Shown here: positions 49,019-57,744 of the stretch, in pieces
Layout of the letters: the number at the start of each line of letters is the position of its first letter
How positions within the stretch are numbered: position 1 is the first letter of the stretch
DNA from: an uncultured Bacillota bacterium
GTDB taxonomy: Bacteria; Bacillota_I; Bacilli_A; RFN20; CAG-449
DNA: 64,000 nucleotides
Assembly: GCA_902493275.1 (NCBI GenBank)
Contig: CABUOQ010000003.1
Location: 1 to 64,000 of the forward strand
Direction of reading: 5' to 3'
Program-made: the position numbers and the translations under genes
The notes under the pieces: model-generated
Told to the model about the DNA's origin: nothing
What the model saw: the letters and a program-made list of their open reading frames with translations, nothing else
Databases searched by the model: none

Positions 49019-52000
49019 ATGGATAATTATTATATTGGATTAGATTTAGGAAGCGACTCAGTAGGATGGGCGGCTACTGATGAAAATTATAATCTTTTAA
49101 AACTAAATCGAAAATCTGCTTTTGGGGCAAGAATTTTTTCTGCTGCAAATGGATGTGTTGAGCGAAGATCCTTTCGTTCTTCCAGAAGAAGGATGGCAAG
49201 AAGAAAATATCGAATTCATTTATTAAATGAGTTATTGTGTGAAGAAATTTCAAAAACTGATGATACATTTTTCCTTCGTTTATCAAATTCAATGTATAAA
49301 TTAGAGGATAAAAAACATTTAGGAAAAAGTTTGCTTTTTAAATCAATTGATGAAGAAAAGCAATTTAATAAACTTTACCCTACAATTTGGCATTTAAGGC
49401 AAAAGTTAATATATGATGATGAAATTGCTTTTTCAAATATAAAAAATGTTTATTTTGCACTTCATCATATCATTAAATATCGGGGAAATTTCATAAGTGA
49501 GAATGATATTTCTAGCAAAGGGTTCAACTATGAAAGATTAAATGATTTAAATAATGTTTTAAAATCTTCTTTGGAAAACGAAGATGATGAGCCTATATTT
49601 GATGGCGATATTATCTATGGTACTTCAGAAAATTGGAGTAAAATAGAAAGCATTCTAAGTAATAAAGAATTAAATGCTAAAAATAAGCAAAAACAATTAA
49701 AAGAATTATTTAATTATAAAAACAAAAATGATTTGATAGATTTATTTATTATTATTGTAACTGGTGGTAAGAAAAAATTTAATGATATAGATATTTGCTT
49801 TAATGATTCATTTGACGATAAAGAAGATGAGATACAAGCTTCTCTTGGTGAACAATATGATGTTGTTTTGATTGCAAAAGAAATGTTTGATTATATTTAT
49901 GTTAAAAAATTAATGGGAGAACATAAATATCTATCCGATTCCATGGTAGATTTATATGATAAGCATGCGCGGGATTTAAAACTTCTTAAATCTCTGATTA
50001 AAAAACTCGACTTAAAATTGCAATTAACTGATAAAAAAAGTAATTATTATGCAATTTTTAAAAAGAATAAAATAGATGAAGATAATAAAAAACAACAAAA
50101 TAACGAGGAAGATAAAAATAGTAATAAAAATAAAAAGGGGTTAAATAACTACCCTTCTTATGTTGGTCATAATTCATGTGAAACTAAATGCAATATAGAA
50201 GATTTCAATGATACAATAAAAAAATTGATTATAGATAATAAACAAGCTCTTGAAGAAATTGATTTGGATACGACAAAATATATTTTAGAACAAGTCGAAA
50301 ATAAAACTTTTTTGAAGACAATTGCAAGTTATACAACAAGTGCTATACCTCATCAACTTCATGAAAATGAATTAAAAGTTATTTTAAAAAATGCTAAGAG
50401 CAGATATCCAACAATTTTTGCAAATGATTTAAATGAAAAAATTATTAAACTTTTTCTTTTTAGAGTGCCATATTACTATGGTCCACTTAATAGTGAAAGC
50501 CCATATTCTAATTTAGAAAAGAAAGATAAATATGCTAAAGTTTATCCTTGGAATGTAAATGAAATAATTGATGATAATAAAACAAGACAAAAGTTCATGG
50601 CTAAATTAACTAATAAATGCCAATATTTAGAAGAATGTAATGTATTACCAAAATCATCATTACTATATGAAGAATATATGATATTAGATCGTTTAAATAC
50701 AATGATTGTTAATGGTGAAAGACTAAATCATGAATTAAAAGATAAATTATATAAAGAAATTATTTCTAAAAAGAAAACCACGTTAGCAAATATACAAAAA
50801 TTGCTATCAAAAGTTTATAATTTTAATGAAAATGAAGTAATAATAAGCGGTGTGAATTTGGATGTCGCTTTTGAAGCAGTAACACATTATACTTTGAGTA
50901 AAGAGTTTGATTTACCAAAAGATTATAAAATGCTTGAAGAGTTGATTAATTATTCAACAATTTTTGCGGATGATAAAAAAGAACTAGAGAGATTTATTAG
51001 AAGTAACTACTCTTTTCTTTCGGATGCACAAATAAAGTGTATTAAATCATTGGGTACTAAAAAATGGGCTTCATTCTCTAGAGAATTATTAGATGGCATT
51101 ACTGTAGCGGATGAGTTAGGTGAAGTAAATACGATAATTGGATTTATGAGAAACCAAAGTAAAAACTTTCAAGAAGTATTAAATGGATATGGATTTAATA
51201 AGGTAATAGATATCAAAAATCGAGAATTTAGAGGGGATAAAACTAAATCAAAAATAATAAAAGAAAAATTAGATGCTGTTCCGGCAATATTTAGAAGAAC
51301 AATCAACCAAACTTTGTTAATATTAGATGATATTGTTTCGGTTGCAAAAAAGGAGCCATCGAAAATTTTTGTTGAAGTTACAAGAGAAGACTTAAAAAAC
51401 AAAGATAAAATTGAGTCTAAAAAGAGAAGAAAAGAATTAGAAGAATTTTTAAAGTCTATTAAAAATGATAAAGAATACTATTATAAGCAAGCACATGAAT
51501 TGCTGGAAGAATTAAATGATGAAAGAATCTCAGATTTAAGATTAAAAGGTAAGCATTTATATTTATATTTTAAACAATTAGGTCTAGACCTTTATAGTGG
51601 TGAAAAGATTAATATTGAAGATGTTTTAAATTCAGATAAATATGATATTGATCATATCGTTCCTCAAAAATTAATTAAAGATGATTCTTTAGATAATATG
51701 GTTTTAGTCAATAGAGAAGCTAATCAAAAAATTAAAAAAGATACATATCCTTTGCCACTTTCAATTAGAAATGAAAAAACAAAATCTATTTGGAAATATT
51801 TAGTTGAAAAAAAAGCAATTACTCAAAAAAAATATGATAATTTGGTGCGTGATACAGAGATAACAGATTCTGAATTATCACAATTTATTAATAGGCAAAT
51901 TAATAATATAAATGCATCAAATAAAGTTGTTAAGGATATTATTAATATCAAATACCCTAATACAGATGTTATTTTTTCTAAGGCACAATATCCTAGCTTT

Positions 52001-53149
52001 ATAAGAAAAGAATATAGAATTGTTAAAGTAAGGGAATTAAATGATGCCCATCATGCTGTTGATGCATATTTAAACATTGTGTCAGGCAATATCTTATATA
52101 CCACTTTTTCGAATATGTCTATGATTATGGTTCGAAAAAAAATTAATGATATAAGCCAAGATGATAATAAAGAAAAAACAGATAATATGGAAAGTGTCAT
52201 TAAATATAATTTTAAAAAGAATAATCTTTTAGATCGCGTTAAGAAAACATGTTTTAGAAAAGATGCTTTAATAACATATAAATGTGATTTTGTTAATTCC
52301 GGATTTTATGATATGACGATATATAAAGCAGAAAATAATTTAATACCAATTCATACAAAAAAAGATAATCCGATGAATGATGTTACAAAATATGGTGGAT
52401 ATAGTTCTGCAAAAAGTTCGAAATTAGCATTGATAGAATATACAAAAGGAAAGAAAGTTGTTAGAAAAATTAATGCTGTAAAACCTATTTATGAAAAAAT
52501 GTATAGTAATGATGAAGATAAATTCTTAAAAATAATTGCTAATGATGATAAAGCACAAAATATTAAATTATTAAGATATATACCTATAAATCAGAAAATA
52601 ATATATGATGGTGGATATTATTTATTATTAAATAATAATGAAACTAGAAATAAACTAAAATTGATTTATCAAAACTATATTGATAATGATTTATTATATT
52701 ATTTTACAAAAGCTAAAAAATTGATAGATATTGAAGATAATGAAGCTCATCCAGAGCAACTTGAGCAGAAAATTATAACAAGTAGAAATGGAAAACCTTT
52801 TGTTATTTCAAAGGAAAAGAACTTAGAAGTAATGAAAGCATTATATAATAATGCATTTAATAAAGTTTATGATTCAAGTAGGACTATATTAGATTTAAGA
52901 AATGATGTAATTTTGGATATTTTTGAATCACAAACCTTATCAAAGCAACTTGAAATTATATTAGATTCGATGATTTTTATGTCAAGAAATTATAATTCAA
53001 GTGAACTATATAATACTAAAAAATACAAATGTTTTGAAAAATTGATTAAGACAAATACAAATTTAGTATCTAAAAATATATCAAATAATAAAATTTATCT
53101 TATTCATGATTCTCCTTCTGGGTTATATTCTTATAAGGAAAAGATTTAA
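49019..53149 (+). CDS. cas9: CRISPR-associated endonuclease Cas9 (type II-A)
   Basis: The 1376-aa nuclease cuts both strands of invading DNA under crRNA:tracrRNA guidance. RuvC-I IGLDLGSDSVGWA gives Asp9. The Arg-rich bridge helix RRSFRSSRRRMARRKYR follows, then RuvC-II IFVEVTRED with Glu786. The HNH motif YDIDHIVPQ has His879, and RuvC-III DAHHAVDAYLN has His1012 and Asp1015. All catalytic residues are present and the length is close to S. pyogenes Cas9 (1368). A hydrophilic Asn/Lys/Glu/Asp-rich stretch around residues 350-375 in the REC region is low-complexity. A GGGAG Shine-Dalgarno precedes the ATG. The stop overlaps the cas1 start by 1 bp. Confidence 0.97.
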   Translation: MDNYYIGLDLGSDSVGWAATDENYNLLKLNRKSAFGARIFSAANGCVERRSFRSSRRRMARRKYRIHLLNELLCEEISKTDDTFFLRLSNSMYKLEDKKHLGKSLLFKSIDEEKQFNKLYPTIWHLRQKLIYDDEIAFSNIKNVYFALHHIIKYRGNFISENDISSKGFNYERLNDLNNVLKSSLENEDDEPIFDGDIIYGTSENWSKIESILSNKELNAKNKQKQLKELFNYKNKNDLIDLFIIIVTGGKKKFNDIDICFNDSFDDKEDEIQASLGEQYDVVLIAKEMFDYIYVKKLMGEHKYLSDSMVDLYDKHARDLKLLKSLIKKLDLKLQLTDKKSNYYAIFKKNKIDEDNKKQQNNEEDKNSNKNKKGLNNYPSYVGHNSCETKCNIEDFNDTIKKLIIDNKQALEEIDLDTTKYILEQVENKTFLKTIASYTTSAIPHQLHENELKVILKNAKSRYPTIFANDLNEKIIKLFLFRVPYYYGPLNSESPYSNLEKKDKYAKVYPWNVNEIIDDNKTRQKFMAKLTNKCQYLEECNVLPKSSLLYEEYMILDRLNTMIVNGERLNHELKDKLYKEIISKKKTTLANIQKLLSKVYNFNENEVIISGVNLDVAFEAVTHYTLSKEFDLPKDYKMLEELINYSTIFADDKKELERFIRSNYSFLSDAQIKCIKSLGTKKWASFSRELLDGITVADELGEVNTIIGFMRNQSKNFQEVLNGYGFNKVIDIKNREFRGDKTKSKIIKEKLDAVPAIFRRTINQTLLILDDIVSVAKKEPSKIFVEVTREDLKNKDKIESKKRRKELEEFLKSIKNDKEYYYKQAHELLEELNDERISDLRLKGKHLYLYFKQLGLDLYSGEKINIEDVLNSDKYDIDHIVPQKLIKDDSLDNMVLVNREANQKIKKDTYPLPLSIRNEKTKSIWKYLVEKKAITQKKYDNLVRDTEITDSELSQFINRQINNINASNKVVKDIINIKYPNTDVIFSKAQYPSFIRKEYRIVKVRELNDAHHAVDAYLNIVSGNILYTTFSNMSMIMVRKKINDISQDDNKEKTDNMESVIKYNFKKNNLLDRVKKTCFRKDALITYKCDFVNSGFYDMTIYKAENNLIPIHTKKDNPMNDVTKYGGYSSAKSSKLALIEYTKGKKVVRKINAVKPIYEKMYSNDEDKFLKIIANDDKAQNIKLLRYIPINQKIIYDGGYYLLLNNNETRNKLKLIYQNYIDNDLLYYFTKAKKLIDIEDNEAHPEQLEQKIITSRNGKPFVISKEKNLEVMKALYNNAFNKVYDSSRTILDLRNDVILDIFESQTLSKQLEIILDSMIFMSRNYNSSELYNTKKYKCFEKLIKTNTNLVSKNISNNKIYLIHDSPSGLYSYKEKI

Positions 53150-54009
53150 TGCCGTTTAGAACAGTCATAATTTCTTCACATTCTAAATTAGAATATTCTT
53201 TAAATTATCTTGTTTATAAAACAATAGAAGAAACCAAAAAAATAGTATTAGATGAAATTCATACATTAATTATAGAATCAACTATGGTTTCAATAACATC
53301 ATCCTTATTAGTTGAATTGATGAATAAAAAGATAAAAGTTATTTTTTGTGATGAAAAAAAGAATCCGCATTCAGAATTAATCCCATATTATGGTAATTCT
53401 CAAACAGTAACAAGAATTGAAGAACAAATTAATTGGTCTAAAGACATAAAAGATAGTATTTGGCAAAGAATTGTCATTGAAAAAATTAAAAATCAAGCAA
53501 AAGTTTTATCTTTAATTGATAAAAAAGAAGCTGATAAATTATTTCAATACTCTAATGAAGTAGAAATAGGTGACATAACAAATCGCGAAGGGCATGCGGC
53601 TAAAGTTTATTTTAATCGACTCATGGGACTTAATTTTTCTCGCGGAGGATCTGATAAAAGAAATATATATTTAAATTATGGTTATTCTATTTTATTAGCA
53701 CAAATAAATAGATGTATTGTATCTAAAGGTTATTTAACTCAACTAGGTATTCATCATAAAAATGATTTTAATCAATTTAATCTTTCGTGTGATTTTATTG
53801 AGCCTCTTAGACCGATTGTAGATAAATTATCTCTTAGTTTAAATGATGAAAACTACAAATCTGAATTAATTAATATGCTGAATACGTGCTTTATTATTAA
53901 TGGCCAAAACCAATCATTGCATAATGCAATTGAAATATACTGTGCTTCTATTTTTAGAAGTTTAAATACAGGTACAATTAATGAAATTGTATTTATTGAG
54001 ATAATATGA
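53149..54009 (+). CDS. cas1: CRISPR integrase Cas1
   Basis: The 286-aa type II Cas1 inserts new spacers together with Cas2. The catalytic residues are seen as Glu in TNREGHAAKVYFNRLMG, His in LGIHHKNDFNQF and Glu/Asp in LSCDFIEPLRPIVD. The N-terminal beta domain begins PFRTVIISSHSKLEYS. It overlaps cas9 by 1 bp and cas2 by 4 bp, so all are in one operon. Confidence 0.96.
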   Translation: MPFRTVIISSHSKLEYSLNYLVYKTIEETKKIVLDEIHTLIIESTMVSITSSLLVELMNKKIKVIFCDEKKNPHSELIPYYGNSQTVTRIEEQINWSKDIKDSIWQRIVIEKIKNQAKVLSLIDKKEADKLFQYSNEVEIGDITNREGHAAKVYFNRLMGLNFSRGGSDKRNIYLNYGYSILLAQINRCIVSKGYLTQLGIHHKNDFNQFNLSCDFIEPLRPIVDKLSLSLNDENYKSELINMLNTCFIINGQNQSLHNAIEIYCASIFRSLNTGTINEIVFIEII

Positions 54010-54326
54010 GTAACAGATTTATGAGAATTATTTTGTTTTTCGATTTACCAGCTGTAACTAAAAAAGACCATAGAGAATATACAAGATTTATCAAACAAAT
54101 AAAAAAACTTGGCTTTATAATGATGCAAGAAAGTGTTTATACAAAATTAGCCCTAAATCCTTCGGTTTCTAATTCAGCAATAAATGATATTAAAAAGAAT
54201 TTGCCTCCAGAAGGAGTAGTTTCTGTATTAACAATTACAGAAAACCAATTTGCATCTATTGATTATCTAATTGGTGAAATAAAAACTGATATTATTTCAA
54301 ATGAAGATGAGGTTATTAAATTATGA
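54006..54326 (+). CDS. cas2: CRISPR-associated Cas2
   Basis: The 106-aa small ferredoxin-fold protein begins RFMRIILFFDLPAVTKKDHR, with the usual first-strand Asp and IKKLGFIMMQESVYTKL. It is the structural core of the Cas1-Cas2 spacer integrase. It overlaps both neighbours by 4 bp (ATGA). Confidence 0.95.
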   Translation: MSNRFMRIILFFDLPAVTKKDHREYTRFIKQIKKLGFIMMQESVYTKLALNPSVSNSAINDIKKNLPPEGVVSVLTITENQFASIDYLIGEIKTDIISNEDEVIKL

Positions 54327-54994
54327 ATAAGATACTAGTTAATGATTTTAAAATAGAAGAAAGTGAAGATTCTTTAGATAGTTGCTTATTAATAATTCAA
54401 AATAAGAAAAAACTATATAAAGTTTTAATGAATCTTGATAGTGATTTTGAAGATACGCCGTTTATTAAAATTATCGATAATTCGTATAAATTATTAAAAA
54501 ACAGCGACTATATTGATTATATTCCTAATTTATTACTAATAGATGTTAATACTAAAAAAAATATTAATGCTTTACTTCGGCAAATTAAAGTTGTATCATC
54601 TGGAGAAATAAAAAAAACATGTGGAAAAATTGTTGAAGAATTAATTGATTGTTTTAATAATATAAAATTTGAGTCAACATTTAGTTTATATGAAGAAATT
54701 GAATTTGAAGATGACGATTTATTAAAGTTATTATCAATAAAAATAGAAGACAATAAATTAGATATTTTAAATAGATTAATTACATATATAAAGATAAGTT
54801 ATGAATTAAGAAATATAAAAATATTTATTACTTTTAATATATATTCTTTATTAGAGGATGAGGAAATAAATTTATTAATTAAAGAGACCAAATTATTAGG
54901 TGTTAAATTAATAAATATTGAAACAAGCGATGTTCATAAAAATAATTTTGATATAAAGAAAATATTAGATAAAGACCTTTGTTTAATAGAATAA
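54323..54994 (+). CDS. csn2: adaptation protein Csn2 (type II-A)
   Basis: The 223-aa protein is the usual length for the ring-forming Csn2 that slides on DNA ends during spacer capture. IFITFNIYSLLEDEEINLLI and VKLINIETSD near the end match the conserved Csn2 strand-helix region, and the N-terminus has LINDFKIE-like LVNDFKIEESE. Its presence marks the locus as II-A. The last codons overlap the likely pre-crRNA promoter. Confidence 0.9.
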   Translation: MNKILVNDFKIEESEDSLDSCLLIIQNKKKLYKVLMNLDSDFEDTPFIKIIDNSYKLLKNSDYIDYIPNLLLIDVNTKKNINALLRQIKVVSSGEIKKTCGKIVEELIDCFNNIKFESTFSLYEEIEFEDDDLLKLLSIKIEDNKLDILNRLITYIKISYELRNIKIFITFNIYSLLEDEEINLLIKETKLLGVKLINIETSDVHKNNFDIKKILDKDLCLIE

Positions 54995-55043
54995 TTATTC
55001 TATAATATTAATAGATGCATTGCCTTAAGCCTATTAATTTGAG
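54979..55043 (+). promoter_or_regulatory. CRISPR leader with pre-crRNA promoter and ATTTGAG anchor
   Basis: TTGTTT (54979-54984) and a perfect TATAAT (55001-55006) at 16-bp spacing give a promoter starting near 55013. The last seven leader bases are ATTTGAG (55037-55043), identical to the leader-anchoring motif known from II-A systems such as Streptococcus thermophilus. The first repeat is therefore the acquisition end. Only 49 bp separate csn2 from the array. Confidence 0.75.
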
Positions 55044-55439
55044 GTTTGAGAGTAGTGTTATCTATTATTACTTTCAAACACTTGCGGATGCGGATATTCC
55101 AAGCGACATGTTTGAGAGTAGTGTTATCTATTATTACTTTCAAACTAAACGTCAATATAAGCATTGTCCATTACAGTTTGAGAGTAGTGTTATCTATTAT
55201 TACTTTCAAACTAAACGTCAATATAAGCATTATCCATAACAGTTTGAGAGTAGTGTTATCTATTATTACTTTCAAACCTTTTTGACTTTGTGTGCTCTAA
55301 ACCAGTTGTTTGAGAGTAGTGTTATCTATTATTACTTTCAAACATTTAAAAAAATTAGTGACTTCGCCAGGGTGTTTGAGAGTAGTGTTATCTATTATTA
55401 CTTTCAAACTACTTATTAATTATTACTGGTTACTTTATT

Positions 55440-55673
55440 GTTTGAGAGTAGTGTTATCTATTATTACTTTCAAACTACCTGCTTCAACAATCATATCAAG
55501 CCTATGTTTGAGAGTAGTGTTATCTATTATTACTTTCAAACTTGACGGATTGGAAGTAGTGGAAGATACAGGTTTGAGAGTAGTGTTATCTATTATTACT
55601 TTCAAACCAGGTATATTCGCATTGACTTAAACAAGGAGTTTGAGAGTAGTGTTATCTATTATTACTTTCAAAC
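55440..55673 (+). repeat. 234-bp direct repeat within the array (copy 1)
   Basis: Repeat 7 through repeat 10, including spacers 7, 8 and 9, is identical to 55704-55937. The offset is 264 bp, exactly four repeat-spacer units. Confidence 0.95.
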
Positions 55674-55703
55674 GAATGTGATTGTGATTTAGTTGAATCT
55701 ATT

Positions 55704-55937
55704 GTTTGAGAGTAGTGTTATCTATTATTACTTTCAAACTACCTGCTTCAACAATCATATCAAGCCTATGTTTGAGAGTAGTGTTATCTATTATTACTTT
55801 CAAACTTGACGGATTGGAAGTAGTGGAAGATACAGGTTTGAGAGTAGTGTTATCTATTATTACTTTCAAACCAGGTATATTCGCATTGACTTAAACAAGG
55901 AGTTTGAGAGTAGTGTTATCTATTATTACTTTCAAAC
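55704..55937 (+). repeat. 234-bp direct repeat within the array (copy 2)
   Basis: Repeat 11 through repeat 14 carry spacers 11-13, which equal spacers 7-9. Spacer 10 lies between the two copies. Confidence 0.95.
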
Positions 55938-56018
55938 GTTTAAAAAAGTGAAAATTTTCATTTTTTGTTTGAGAGTAGTTAATATACTTATTAATGGTTA
56001 TAGAAGGAGATATAATAA

Positions 56019-56315
56019 ATGAAAAAAATGAAACCGGAAGAAGTTGAATTTCATAAAGCGTTATATGAAATATCTTTAAAAAAAGCAAGAAAAGAAAATC
56101 CGGGAATAAATATTTTAGAAGAGAAAATGCCAAGATTTATGACTGATGAAACTTGGGGAAAGATTGATGAAGATGCAGGATATAACGCTATATGTCCATA
56201 TAAAATTGTTGATGGAGCACCTGGTGAAGCATATAGAGAATTTAATTATTATATTATGACATTTGAAACGTTATTTGGGATAGATTTGTTAGATTATCCT
56301 GATGCAAAAAAATAG
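56019..56315 (+). CDS. 98-aa protein of unknown function next to CRISPR
   Basis: The 98-aa cytosolic, charged protein has a good Shine-Dalgarno (GAAGGAG) before the ATG. The N-terminal half is predicted helical (EEVEFHKALYEISLKKARKE). The second half has ICPYKIVDGAPGEAYREFNY and the ending FETLFGIDLLDYPDAKK. I recognise no family. It starts 40 bp after the truncated last CRISPR repeat and is closed by its own terminator before the zeta-like kinase. It could be an antitoxin for that kinase or unrelated cargo. No membrane segment or metal motif is seen. Confidence 0.6.
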   Translation: MKKMKPEEVEFHKALYEISLKKARKENPGINILEEKMPRFMTDETWGKIDEDAGYNAICPYKIVDGAPGEAYREFNYYIMTFETLFGIDLLDYPDAKK

Positions 56316-56324
56316 AGAAAAAAT

Positions 56325-56350
56325 AAGCGGACCTAAAAAAGTCCGCTTTT
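56325..56350 (+). terminator. rho-independent terminator, copy 1 of a duplicated cassette
   Basis: AAGCGGAC (56325-56332) pairs with GTCCGCTT (56341-56348), then TT. The hairpin plus the following TATGGAAAGGAG recurs at 57701-57741. Confidence 0.85.
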
Positions 56351-56368
56351 ATTATGGAAAGGAGAAAT

Positions 56369-57370
56369 ATGAGTACTAAAATTAACAATGGCGGTAAGCA
56401 GCAACCTTATATACCAAAAGGAAATGGCGATGAATCTGGCGAATATAGAAATAATGAAACAGGAATAAACAAAGGTCAATACAACGCGCAAGTTGTAAAT
56501 AATTACTATCAATATAATACAAAACCGCTCAATGTAAACACGCAGAATGAAAACGCTAAAAAAACTATCAAAGAAAAAATTAATTTTAAAGAATCGTCGC
56601 CAGAACAAAAAGATTCTTATCTTGAAAAATATGGATATAATAAGCCTGATGTTAACGACTATTTAAATAAAATAGATATAGAAACCAATAAAGGCTTTAC
56701 CGATATGCATAGTTCGAAGGAAAGAGAAACGCAAGATATAAAATTTATTAATGATGAAATAAATAAACAAAGAGCAAGCAGAAAAATAAAATATGAAAAG
56801 AAAGCTATATTTATATTAGGGTTACTTGCTTCAGGAAAGTCTAGTGTGGCGAATCCATTAATTAATAAATTGGGTGCTTATGAAATTGATCCAGATATTT
56901 TCAAAGAAAATTATATTCCAGAATATAATGTTTATACAAAAGGTGATGGAATAGGTGTTTCAAGAGTTCATAAGGAATCATCAGATATGGCAAAAGAAAT
57001 GCAAAGACTTGTTGCAAGTAATGGAGCAAATATTGTAGTTCCAACAGTAGGTGGAAATGTTAAAAAAACAATTGAGAAAATAAGTAAATTAACAGATTTA
57101 GGATATTCTGTAGATGTGGTTCTTGCTCAGCTTCCTTTAGAAAAAGCATTGCAAAGAAATATGAGTAGATACGAACAAGGAAAAGCGAAGGGAAATGCAA
57201 GATTAGTAAGACCTGATTTAATAAATGGTCAAGAAGGAAAGCCAATAGATACTTATGAACAATTAAAAGAATCTAATTTAATAACAAATTATGGCGCGTG
57301 GAGTACTGATGTGAATTATGGCGAAAAACCAATTTTAATTGAAAAATCAGATAATATGTTAGATTTATGA
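56369..57370 (+). CDS. zeta-toxin-like P-loop kinase with N-terminal extension
   Basis: The protein is 333 aa from ATG 56369, chosen because AAAGGAG lies just upstream; ATG 56354 would put the Shine-Dalgarno inside the gene. Residues 1-140 are polar and Asn/Tyr/Lys-rich with PKGNGDESGEY near the start. The P-loop domain has Walker A GLLASGKSS (151-159), EIDPDIFKENYIPEYN (172-187) and HKESSDMAKEMQRL, as in zeta/PezT kinases, which phosphorylate UDP-N-acetylglucosamine precursors. A later Arg-rich lid (QRNMSRYEQGKAKGNARLV) is also typical. Known zeta toxins need an epsilon antitoxin; the flanking 98-aa and 78-aa genes are candidates but show no epsilon similarity I can see. It may instead be a phage- or element-associated kinase. 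Confidence 0.7.
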   Translation: MSTKINNGGKQQPYIPKGNGDESGEYRNNETGINKGQYNAQVVNNYYQYNTKPLNVNTQNENAKKTIKEKINFKESSPEQKDSYLEKYGYNKPDVNDYLNKIDIETNKGFTDMHSSKERETQDIKFINDEINKQRASRKIKYEKKAIFILGLLASGKSSVANPLINKLGAYEIDPDIFKENYIPEYNVYTKGDGIGVSRVHKESSDMAKEMQRLVASNGANIVVPTVGGNVKKTIEKISKLTDLGYSVDVVLAQLPLEKALQRNMSRYEQGKAKGNARLVRPDLINGQEGKPIDTYEQLKESNLITNYGAWSTDVNYGEKPILIEKSDNMLDL

Positions 57371-57425
57371 TAAAAATTGAAAAATCAGCATATAAATGTT
57401 ATTATAAAAGAGAGGAGAAAATTAT

Positions 57426-57662
57426 ATGGAATACACTGTAACATTTGATAACAATGGTAAAAGATATAAAACATACTCAGAGTACACTAAAGAAGAATTA
57501 AAAATGCTTCCTCCTGTTCCTAAAAGAATATGGGAAAGTTTTGGTGAATATATTTACTATAATCCAAGAGCAAAAGAATGGGATGATGATGAGAGCCCAG
57601 GATTATATTGTAGTGATTATAAACTCTATTTAAAGACTAAAGATACATTGAATAAAGATTAA
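57426..57662 (+). CDS. 78-aa protein of unknown function
   Basis: The 78-aa acidic, Tyr-rich protein follows the kinase by 55 bp, with GAGAGGAG upstream of the ATG. Segments include EYTVTFDNNGKRYKTYSEYT, LKMLPPVPKRIW and YYNPRAKEWDDDE. I recognise no family. No signal or membrane segment is present. A terminator of the duplicated cassette follows. Co-transcription with the kinase suggests a partner, immunity or antitoxin role; this is inference. Confidence 0.55.
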   Translation: MEYTVTFDNNGKRYKTYSEYTKEELKMLPPVPKRIWESFGEYIYYNPRAKEWDDDESPGLYCSDYKLYLKTKDTLNKD

Positions 57663-57700
57663 TTTGAAGTCATAGCTATATTTTAGATGCTATCACATAT

Positions 57701-57741
57701 AAGCGGACCTAAAAAGTCCGCTTTTCTAATGGGAAAGGAGA
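57701..57741 (+). terminator. rho-independent terminator plus Shine-Dalgarno, copy 2 of the cassette
   Basis: AAGCGGAC (57701-57708) pairs with GTCCGCTT (57716-57723). TAATGGGAAAGGAG follows, as after the first copy (TTATGGAAAGGAG). Here no ATG lies at the right distance, so the downstream gene appears broken. Confidence 0.75.
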
Positions 57742-57744
57742 GAA

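Larger units (their letters stand above)
55044..55979 (+). CRISPR. type II-A CRISPR array, 14 full repeats plus a truncated one
   Basis: Fourteen identical 36-bp repeats begin GTTTGAGAGTAG and end TTACTTTCAAAC. They start at 55044, 55110, 55176 and so on every 66 bp, up to 55902-55937. Thirteen spacers are exactly 30 bp. The fourteenth (55938-55966) is 29 bp, A/T-rich, and followed by only the first 13 bases of a repeat (55967-55979), which marks the old, trailing end. The repeat ends are near-palindromic. Repeat positions 1-21 pair with the tracrRNA at 48852-48874. Spacers 7-9 recur as 11-13, and spacers 2 and 3 differ at only two bases. Confidence 0.98.

Noticed and set aside
53149..54009. 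Mycoplasma-type code with TGA as Trp
   Set aside because: TGA ends cas1 and the AraC gene at expected family lengths, and Trp is coded by TGG throughout.
55015..55894. Open frames across the CRISPR array encoding repeated peptides
   Set aside because: They are translations of the 66-bp repeat-spacer period and have no ribosome sites or protein-like content.
55080..55966. Spacers targeting this window itself
   Set aside because: Reading the spacers against the visible genes gave no convincing match beyond the array's own duplicated spacers; a full search could not be run.
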